From NCBI GenBank assembly GCA_021390615.1, contig JAJEJU010000024.1, positions 1,798,001 to 1,862,000 on the forward strand: a DNA stretch of 64,000 nucleotides, in the 5' to 3' direction. Below, in pieces: positions 58,237 through 64,000 of the stretch. The stretch is from Rhodanobacteraceae bacterium ZG21-1. GTDB lineage: Bacteria; Pseudomonadota; Gammaproteobacteria; Xanthomonadales; Rhodanobacteraceae. The notes under the pieces were generated by a model, which worked only from the letters and a program-made list of their open reading frames with translations, was not told the DNA's origin and searched no databases. Position 1 is the stretch's first letter, and each line of letters starts with the position of its first letter. Position numbers and translations under genes: made by a program.

Positions 58237-59094
58237 ATGAACGAACGCAAGGGTTTTTCGCTCGGCGGGATTCCCGCCATCCTGCTCATGCTGGTGCAGG
58301 CAGCCGTCGCGCTGTACCTGCTGAGCACGCACGTCCCGCCATATGCCTTCGCGGCCGTGGTGCTGTTCGCGCTGCTGCCGCTGATGTTGAAGGGTCTGTT
58401 CCAGGTCGCGCCCAACGAGGGCCAGGTGCTGCAGCTGTTCGGCAAGTACGCCGGCACCGTGCGCGAGGAAGGTCTGCGCTGGACCAATCCGTTCTTCACC
58501 AAGCAGCGCCTTTCGCTGCGCATGCGCAATTTCGAGAGCAGCAAGCTCAAGGTCAACGACAGCGACGGCAATCCGATCGAGATCGCGGCGGTGGTGGTGT
58601 GGCGGGTGTTGGACACCGCCGAGGCCGTGTTCTGCGTGGACGACTACGAAAACTACGTGCACATCCAGAGCGAGTCGGCGCTGCGCCAGATGGCGCAGAG
58701 CTATCCCTACGACGCGCACGACGACAGCAAGCCGTCCCTGCGCAGCCACGGCGACGCGGTGATGACGCATCTGCGCGACGAGATCCAGGCCCGCCTGGAC
58801 AAGGCCGGCGTGGAAGTCACCGAAGCGCGCATCACCCACCTCGCCTATGCCCAGGAAATCGCCCAGGCCATGCTGCAGCGGCAGCAGGCCGGCGCGATCA
58901 TCGCCGCCCGCACGCGGATCGTCGAAGGCGCGGTCAGCATGGTCGAGATGGCGCTGGACCAGCTCTCGAAGCGAGGCGTGGTCCAGCTCGACGAGGAACG
59001 CAAGGCGTCGATGGTGAGCAACCTGCTGGTGGTGCTGTGCGGCGAGCGCGGTACCCAGCCGGTGGTGAATACCGGCACCTTGTACGGCGGTTGA
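58237..59094 (+). CDS. SPFH (band 7) domain membrane protein
   Basis: A 285-residue member of the stomatin/prohibitin/flotillin/HflK superfamily. Two short hydrophobic segments (about 9-30 and 36-50) anchor it; the SPFH domain runs from about 55 to 200, with [19 protein letters not shown] at its start. A helical region follows ([19 protein letters not shown] and [18 protein letters not shown]). GGGAGG lies ten bases before ATG 58237, and an in-frame start at 58180 is rejected because it lies inside the promoter. It heads a four-gene operon. Confidence 0.92.
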   Translation: MNERKGFSLGGIPAILLMLVQAAVALYLLSTHVPPYAFAAVVLFALLPLMLKGLFQVAPNEGQVLQLFGKYAGTVREEGLRWTNPFFTKQRLSLRMRNFESSKLKVNDSDGNPIEIAAVVVWRVLDTAEAVFCVDDYENYVHIQSESALRQMAQSYPYDAHDDSKPSLRSHGDAVMTHLRDEIQARLDKAGVEVTEARITHLAYAQEIAQAMLQRQQAGAIIAARTRIVEGAVSMVEMALDQLSKRGVVQLDEERKASMVSNLLVVLCGERGTQPVVNTGTLYGG

Positions 59095-59104
59095 GGCGCG
59101 CGCC

Positions 59105-59467
59105 ATGTCGGACCAAGTCATGCTGCTGCTCGCCTCGTCGTTTCCCGCCGCGGTGCTGCTGGTGCTCGCCTACGTGATCCGCCTGCACGGGCCGCAAGGC
59201 TTCGTGCACGGCATCGGCGACTGGAGCAAGGTCAGCGAGCAGACCCGCCGCCGCGCCGGCCGCGCCACCAGCAATGTGCTGGTCGAGATGGCGGCGCTGA
59301 TCCTGGGTCATGGCGTCTACGCCTGGCTCTATCCTGACGATCGCGCGCACGCCGCCCTGGCCAGACTGGTGCTCAGCGGCGGCAACGGCCTGCTGATCGT
59401 CGGCCTGCTGCTCTACCTGTTGCATCTGCAGAAAATCGACGGCGCAGGCAGGCATGGCCGTCGATAA
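59105..59467 (+). CDS. Small polytopic membrane protein
   Basis: A 120-residue protein with about three transmembrane helices (8-27, 60-75, 88-108) and a basic C-terminus. I recognise no family. It starts 10 bases after the SPFH gene and overlaps the Arc-like gene by 14 bases, so the three are probably made together. Confidence 0.8.
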   Translation: MSDQVMLLLASSFPAAVLLVLAYVIRLHGPQGFVHGIGDWSKVSEQTRRRAGRATSNVLVEMAALILGHGVYAWLYPDDRAHAALARLVLSGGNGLLIVGLLLYLLHLQKIDGAGRHGRR

Positions 59468-59645
59468 GAAAGCCTATCCGCTGCGCATCAGCGCCGCCGT
59501 GCTGGAAGCCATGCAGCGCTGGGCGGACGACGATCTGCGCAGCCTCAATGCGCAGATCGAATACGTGCTGCGCGAAGCCTTGCGCAAGAGCGGCCGGCTC
59601 AAGCCGGGCAAACCGCAGCCAGTCGAGGACGATCCCGATGCCTGA
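59454..59645 (+). CDS. Arc-like ribbon-helix-helix DNA-binding protein
   Basis: A 63-residue protein of the MetJ/Arc fold: strand KKAYPLRIS, helix AAVLEAMQRWADDD, then RSLNAQIEYVLREALRKSG. It is a dimeric DNA-binding domain. Such proteins commonly repress their own operon, and a palindrome overlies the promoter 1.2 kb upstream. It overlaps the genes on both sides, 14 bases at the front and 8 at the end. Confidence 0.88.
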   Translation: MAVDKKAYPLRISAAVLEAMQRWADDDLRSLNAQIEYVLREALRKSGRLKPGKPQPVEDDPDA

Positions 59646-60459
59646 TCCCGCACAAACGGCCGAACTGGCGCTGCCGCCTAACCTGCCCGTGCGCGGGCCG
59701 CATCTGCGCGTGGCGCTGTGCCTGGGCGCGGCCGGCATCGTCGCCACCCTTCTGCTGTTCCCCTATCTGATGGCCTTGATGCCGCAGAAATTCGCGCGGC
59801 TGCCGCTGCCATGGTGGGCGGTGATGGGCGCGCAGGCGCTGCAGGCCGGAGTGCTCTGCTGGCTGCTTGGCTGGCTGGGGCTGAGCCTGGGCGCCAAGTA
59901 TGGCCAGGGCGCGCCCTGGCTGCACGCGGCACTTTATCGCCAGCCGCGTGCTGCTTCGACGCGGTCTCGCTGGTGGCTCGCCGCGCTGCTCGGCATTGGC
60001 GCGGCCTTGCTCGTGCTCTTGCTGCAGCAGCTCTTTGTCCATCATGCCGGCACGGCTACGCCGCATCCCCACAACGCCTCGATCGATTGGGCCTGGCGCG
60101 GTGCGCTGGCATCGTTCTACGGTGGCATCGTGGAAGAAGTGAAATGCCGCCTGCTGCTGGTCAGCCTGCTGGTCTGGCTGCTGGCCCGCACCGCTCATGG
60201 CCGTGCACGGCCCTGGATGTTCGTGCTTGCCGTGCTGCTCGCCGCCGTGCTGTTCGGCGCGGGCCATCTGCCCGCCGCCTTCGCCGCCGGCATGCACGCG
60301 GCGCCGCTGCCGATCCTGCGCATCATCCTGCTCAACGCCGTCGCCGGCATCGTGTTCGGCGCGCTGTACTGCAGGCTCGGGCTCGAACACGCCATGCTCG
60401 CGCACTTCAGCGCCGATCTCGTGCTGCATGTACTGGCCCCGCTGGCCGCGATGCCTTGA
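59638..60459 (+). CDS. CPBP family intramembrane protease
   Basis: A 273-residue membrane protein of the CAAX-protease/bacteriocin-processing type. The metal and catalytic residues expected are present: EEVKCR (E166, E167, R171), H209 (GAGHLPA) and H255 (LAHFSADLV). About seven helices are visible. It is the last gene of the SPFH operon. Family roles include protein prenyl-tail cleavage, bacteriocin self-immunity and scaffold proteolysis; the substrate here is unknown. Confidence 0.88.
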   Translation: MPDPAQTAELALPPNLPVRGPHLRVALCLGAAGIVATLLLFPYLMALMPQKFARLPLPWWAVMGAQALQAGVLCWLLGWLGLSLGAKYGQGAPWLHAALYRQPRAASTRSRWWLAALLGIGAALLVLLLQQLFVHHAGTATPHPHNASIDWAWRGALASFYGGIVEEVKCRLLLVSLLVWLLARTAHGRARPWMFVLAVLLAAVLFGAGHLPAAFAAGMHAAPLPILRIILLNAVAGIVFGALYCRLGLEHAMLAHFSADLVLHVLAPLAAMP

Positions 60460-60561
60460 AGGCGGCGACCTGCCCGACCGCATCTCGCCGACCCGCCTTC
60501 GTGCTTCACTACCGCCAGGCTTTCCAGGCTGCTCGCCAGGAGCGCGCGTAATACCTTCCGC

Positions 60562-60936
60562 TCAGGCCGACCGGCGCAGCGACCAGCCCAGCGCGATCCA
60601 GCCCACGATGAAAGCCACGCCGCCCAATGGCGTGATGGCGCCGCACCAGCGCGGCGCGCCCAGCGCCAGCGCATACAGGCTTCCGCTGAACAGCACGATG
60701 CCCAATGCGAACGCCCATATGGCGCTGCGCGCCGCACGTCCCTGGCCGACACCGACGACGATCGCCAAGGCCAGGGCATGCCAGAAGTGATACTGCACGG
60801 CGGTGTGCCAGAGCTCGGTGCCGCGGGCATCGAGCACGTCGCGCAAGGCATGTGCGCCGAAGGCGCCGAGCAGCACCGCGCTGGCACCGGCGGCAGCGAC
60901 CAGCAGGCCGGATCGAACTGAGGCAGTTTGTCGCAT
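60562..60936 (-). CDS. DUF423 (YgdD-like) membrane protein
   Basis: A 124-residue protein with four transmembrane helices and the family motif GAFGAHALRD. The function is unknown. ATG 60936 is chosen by similarity to the family N-terminus; the longer frame to 61179 is a shadow of the SCO gene. It converges with the CPBP gene and is divergent from the SCO gene. Confidence 0.9.
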   Translation of the reverse strand: MRQTASVRSGLLVAAAGASAVLLGAFGAHALRDVLDARGTELWHTAVQYHFWHALALAIVVGVGQGRAARSAIWAFALGIVLFSGSLYALALGAPRWCGAITPLGGVAFIVGWIALGWSLRRSA

Positions 60937-61015
60937 GCGGCGAAATTCCAGGTTGGCGCGATAAGCATCGCGACGATTGTCGTATGCTGCGCCAGTGACA
61001 AATCCGGATTCTCGC

Positions 61016-61633
61016 ATGAAGCCGTTGCGCCGCGTTTCGCTGCTCCTGCTGCCTTGCCTGTTCGCCTGCAGCCTGCTTCTCGCGGCCTGCCAGCGCGAGC
61101 AATCGCTGCCCACCCAGCTGACCCGCATCGACGGGCACATGCCGGATCTCGATTTCCATCTCACCGACGATGCCGGCAAGCCGGCGAGCGCGGCCGACTA
61201 CCGCGGCAAACTGACCCTGCTGTATTTCGGCTACACGCACTGCCCCGACGTATGCCCGCTGACCCTCGCGCATCTGCACGAGGTGATGCAGCAGTTGGGA
61301 GCGCAGGCCGACCAGGTGAGGATTCTGTTCGTCACGGTCGATCCGGCACGCGACACGCCGGCCGTCATGCACCAGTACGTCAACGCCTTCGACAAGCGTG
61401 CGGTCGGCCTGACCGGATCGGCAGCGGACATCGAAGCGCTCAGCAAGCGCTATCGTTCCGCCTTCACCCGTGAGCCGGACCAGGCCGGTGGCGGCTACGA
61501 CGTCAGCCACAGTTCGGCCATCTATATCTTCGATCGCGACGGCAAGGCGCAGCTGCTGGCCACGCCGGCCGACACCCAGGACAAGCTGGTGCATGACTTG
61601 CACCTGCTGCTGAACGCAGGAAGCCCTCCATGA
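61016..61633 (+). CDS. SCO1/SenC family copper chaperone lipoprotein
   Basis: Periplasmic thioredoxin-like protein that helps build the CuA centre of cytochrome c oxidase. The 205 residues start with a lipoprotein signal (LLLAAC, C25). The copper ligands C76 and C80 (THCPDVCP) and H165 (YDVSHSS) are all present. ATG 61016 is chosen so that the signal peptide is at the start. Its stop overlaps the PCuAC start (ATGA). Confidence 0.95.
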   Translation: MKPLRRVSLLLLPCLFACSLLLAACQREQSLPTQLTRIDGHMPDLDFHLTDDAGKPASAADYRGKLTLLYFGYTHCPDVCPLTLAHLHEVMQQLGAQADQVRILFVTVDPARDTPAVMHQYVNAFDKRAVGLTGSAADIEALSKRYRSAFTREPDQAGGGYDVSHSSAIYIFDRDGKAQLLATPADTQDKLVHDLHLLLNAGSPP

Positions 61634-62076
61634 AATATCTGCCCGGTCTTTTCGCGCTGGCCGGCTTGCTGCTGGCCGGCACTGCCCAGGCGACTCAAGC
61701 CGAACACGTTCATGCCCACAGCGCCTGGATTCGGCTGCTGCCCGGCGATCTGCCGGCCGGCGGCTACGTGACGCTGCAGAATCAAGGCGACCAGGCCGTG
61801 CGGCTCGAAGGCGCCAACAGTCCGGTCTACGCGCAGGTCATGCTGCACCAGAGCAGCGACAGCGGCGGCATGGGTCGCATGGCGATGGTGGATCATCTGG
61901 ATATCCCCGCGCATGGCCAGGTCGAGCTGTCACCCGGTGGCTATCACCTGATGCTGGAAAAACCGGCCAGCCCGGTGAAAACTGGCGATGCGGTGAAGAT
62001 CGATCTGCGCTTCGCCGACGGCAGCCTGCTGCACGTCGACTTTGCGGCGCGCCCGGCCAACGCGCTGGGGCCCTGA
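61630..62076 (+). CDS. Periplasmic copper chaperone PCu(A)C
   Basis: Copper(I) chaperone for cytochrome oxidase assembly, 148 residues with a cleavable signal peptide (about 1-22). The family copper motif is exact: H73, x10, M84, x21, H106, x, M108. It is coupled to the SCO gene by a 4-base overlap, matching the cooperation of the two proteins known in other bacteria. Confidence 0.95.
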   Translation: MKYLPGLFALAGLLLAGTAQATQAEHVHAHSAWIRLLPGDLPAGGYVTLQNQGDQAVRLEGANSPVYAQVMLHQSSDSGGMGRMAMVDHLDIPAHGQVELSPGGYHLMLEKPASPVKTGDAVKIDLRFADGSLLHVDFAARPANALGP

Positions 62077-62189
62077 CGCCGCTCTCGCCGGTCGGCTCCC
62101 GACGAAACATGTCGACCTGACGGACGATTGTCGATTTTCGTCGCTGCCGAACGTCGCTCCAGTGTTCACCACTCACAGGAGCGCTCGCC

Positions 62190-62816
62190 ATGTTCTCGTC
62201 CCGCCAGACCCTTCGCCGGACCCGCTGCGGTTTTGCCCTGGCCCTGCTGTTCGCCGCCCTTCCGGCCGCAGCAGCGCCGACCAAGTACGACATCGATCCC
62301 AACCACACCTATCCCAGCTTCGAGGCGGACCACTTCAACGGCCTGTCGGTGTGGCGCGGCAAGTTCGACCACAGCCGCGGCGAAGTGACGCTGGACAAGC
62401 ACGCCGGCACCGGTCAGGTCGACATCACGGTAGACCTGTCCAGCGTCGATTTCGGCCAGGAAGCGCTGAACAAGGAAATCCGCGGCGACAAGTTCTTCGA
62501 CGTCGCCAAGTACCCCCAGGCGCACTACACCGGCACCCTCGCCGGCTTCGTCGACGGCGCGCCCACGCGGGTCGATGGCCAGCTCAGCCTGCATGGCGTG
62601 ACCCGTCCGCTGACGCTGAAAATCCTCTCTTTCAAGTGCGTGCAGCACCCCATGTACAAACGCGAGGTCTGCGGTGCCGATGCGCTGGCCAGCTTCCAGC
62701 GCGACGCCTTCGGTTTGGACATGGGCAAGGACTACGGCTTTCGCATGGAAGTCACCCTGCGCATCCAGGTCGAGGCGCTGCAGCAAACCGGCTCGCCTGC
62801 CGCGACTGGCGGCTGA
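62190..62816 (+). CDS. YceI family periplasmic lipid-binding protein
   Basis: A 208-residue exported protein with a signal peptide ending near AAAAP (about 30) and the lipocalin-like YceI domain ([17 protein letters not shown] onward). Family members bind isoprenoid lipids such as polyprenyl quinone precursors. The cysteine pair FKCVQHP...EVCGADA is common in this group. CAGGAG precedes the ATG by eight bases. It lies downstream of the copper-chaperone pair, and isoprenoid-quinone and oxidase functions may be connected. Confidence 0.93.
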   Translation: MFSSRQTLRRTRCGFALALLFAALPAAAAPTKYDIDPNHTYPSFEADHFNGLSVWRGKFDHSRGEVTLDKHAGTGQVDITVDLSSVDFGQEALNKEIRGDKFFDVAKYPQAHYTGTLAGFVDGAPTRVDGQLSLHGVTRPLTLKILSFKCVQHPMYKREVCGADALASFQRDAFGLDMGKDYGFRMEVTLRIQVEALQQTGSPAATGG

Positions 62817-62828
62817 AGGGCTTCGCGC

Positions 62829-63680
62829 TCAGGCCTGCGCGGGCAGGTTCCGGCGCGCACGCGCGACGCGGCGGATGCGCCCGCTGCGCGACAGGCGTAT
62901 CCACTGACGCATGGCCAGCAGGCCGCCCACGCTCTCGATCATCGCTGCAGGTATCCACATGATGACGCCGCCCACCAGTTGTCCGGTGAGCACGTTGAAC
63001 TCGAATGCCCGGCCGCAGATTTCGAAGATCGGATAGAGGTCGCTGCGGGAGAAGGTCACGATGGCGCCGGCAAGAATCTGCGGCGCCATGGTGATGCCGG
63101 GCGACAGCACGCGCAGGCCCGGGGTCATGCGCCCCGGCGGACGCGGCCGATGGTCCAGCACCAAGCCCCAGTAAATCATGCCGCTGATCACCATCGACCA
63201 GTTCATGAAGCGATAAACGCGCCAGTCCAGCATCGCCATCGTCTGCATCGCGGGAATCAGCCAGACCAGGATGAAGGCCACGAAGGCCAGCGTCGCCAGC
63301 AGCGGATTGAACAACACGGCGGCCAGCACGCGGCAAGGCCGGGAGCGCCGCCACGAACGCCAGCGGATCCGCCAGGCCAGCGGCATGCCTGCGCGCAGCA
63401 CGCTGCCCGGATAGGAGGCGATCACCAGCAGCGGCGCCAGATGATGCAGCAGCAGCTGCTGGATGCGGTGCATGAAGAACTCGTGCTCCGCATAGAAATC
63501 GAAATAGGTGTGCAGGGTGAGGTAGAACATCGCCATGCCGAGCCAGAAGGCGCTGCGGCGGCCGAAGCTCACCTGCAGGCGGCGGCTGCCGCGTCGATAC
63601 AGCACGCAGGCAAGCAGGAAGCTCGCGAGGAAAACCCACGAGAACTCCCAAGGCACCATCCACTTCAACACGCCTGTCAT
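62829..63680 (-). CDS. CtaG-like cytochrome c oxidase assembly protein
   Basis: A 283-residue integral membrane protein of the caa3-type CtaG family (PF09678-like), with about seven transmembrane helices and conserved histidines (HEFFMHRIQQLLLHHLAPLL). It is likely to assist copper insertion into cytochrome oxidase. Three in-frame ATGs (63758, 63716, 63680) are possible; I take 63680 because the preceding residues are unlike the family. It converges with the yceI gene, with 12 bases between the stops. Confidence 0.85.
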   Translation of the reverse strand: MTGVLKWMVPWEFSWVFLASFLLACVLYRRGSRRLQVSFGRRSAFWLGMAMFYLTLHTYFDFYAEHEFFMHRIQQLLLHHLAPLLVIASYPGSVLRAGMPLAWRIRWRSWRRSRPCRVLAAVLFNPLLATLAFVAFILVWLIPAMQTMAMLDWRVYRFMNWSMVISGMIYWGLVLDHRPRPPGRMTPGLRVLSPGITMAPQILAGAIVTFSRSDLYPIFEICGRAFEFNVLTGQLVGGVIMWIPAAMIESVGGLLAMRQWIRLSRSGRIRRVARARRNLPAQA

Positions 63681-63803
63681 CAGCGCACCGCCCGACTCGG
63701 CTCCATCGCGCAGCATAGCGCCCGCTGCGGCCGCAGGCACGCCAGGCGGCTGCGGCAAACGGCCGCTTCAGGCTTCATCCGATGATGGCCTCGTCCGGTG
63801 GCC

Positions 63804-64000
63804 TCATCCCTGATGCCGCCTGCGTCGCGTGCGGCGCCAGCCGTAGAGCAAGCCGCACAGCACCACCAGCGCAGGCATCAGCACGATGTTGAGGATCTTC
63901 AGCCGGAAGCCCAGCGCATCGATCTCGGCGTTGAGCTGGTGCTGTACTTCGCGCAATTCCTTGCTGATCGCCAGCTTGCGCTGCAGGAACTGCTCGATCT
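63804..64000 (-). CDS. GldG-like protein, C-terminal end
   Basis: The last 65 codons of a gene that continues beyond the right edge. The visible residues include FLQRKLAISKELREVQHQLNAEI followed by one transmembrane helix (LKILNIVLMPALVVLCGLLYGW) and a basic tail. This ending resembles the ABC-transport-associated GldG/DUF4350-like family by memory. The stop TGA is at 63806-63804. The rest of the operon is outside the window. Confidence 0.6.
   Translation of the reverse strand, partial: IEQFLQRKLAISKELREVQHQLNAEIDALGFRLKILNIVLMPALVVLCGLLYGWRRTRRRRHQG

Overview
The window reads as a piece of chromosome from a high-GC gammaproteobacterium of the Xanthomonadales (Lysobacterales), most like the Rhodanobacteraceae (Dyella/Frateuria/Luteibacter type). 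The grounds are the nuoA-N type respiratory operon, the block yceD-rpmF-fabH-fabD-fabG-acpP-fabF-pabB-pabC-mltG-tmk-holB followed by pilZ, a KdkA-type Kdo kinase, and the protein sequences themselves. The placement is inference from gene order and remembered homologues, not from a search. Almost everything is core housekeeping DNA. I see no insertion sequence, phage, integron, CRISPR array or rRNA operon.

Layout. 1-8413 (-): nuoA to nuoI, complex I, running off the left edge. 8658-14489 (-): pilZ, a PIG-L deacetylase plus GT39 glycosyltransferase pair, then holB, tmk and mltG. 14486-22978 (-): pabC, pabB and the fatty-acid genes fabF, acpP, fabG, fabD, fabH, then rpmF and yceD, with an unrecognised gene between fabD and fabG and no plsX in its usual slot. 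23081-25741: a membrane coiled-coil protein, a Maf pyrophosphatase and a second GT39 enzyme. 25783-30291 (+): moxR, DUF58, a TgpA-like transglutaminase, and a Slp-type lipoprotein. 30356-34680 (-): HIT, GNAT, recR, ybaB, a lipoprotein, dnaX, 4.5S RNA and tRNA-Ser(GGA). 34794-37942: DinB-family protein, MBL hydrolase and kdkA, divergent from a GT9 heptosyltransferase.

37968-42438: an AraC-type regulator divergent from a three-gene oxidative cluster (ferritin-like metal protein, Baeyer-Villiger-type flavin monooxygenase, SDR), reminiscent of virS-mymA. 42450-45450: an accessory, visibly less GC-rich stretch with two secreted proteins, one lyase-like. 45457-48241 (-): a DUF6165-like gene, then egtD and egtB (ergothioneine). 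48504-51739 (-): a Gly/Tyr/His-rich exported protein, rlmKL and a small hydrolase. 51845-55272 (+): amidase, tesB, a small membrane protein, bpt and an anchored protein. 55265-58088 (-): glutamate-synthase-like FMN protein and purT. 58237-60459 (+): SPFH protein, small membrane protein, Arc-like repressor and CPBP protease behind a palindrome-overlapped promoter. 60562-64000: DUF423, SCO, PCuAC, YceI and CtaG-like copper/oxidase-assembly genes, and the end of a GldG-like gene.

The genes are packed into long polycistrons with many 4-base stop/start overlaps (ATGA, GTGA, TTGA). Several transcripts appear to have almost no 5' leader. The best candidates for something under-described are the SPFH/Arc/CPBP module, the virS-mymA-like locus, the accessory secreted-lyase stretch and the unknown gene inside the fab cluster.
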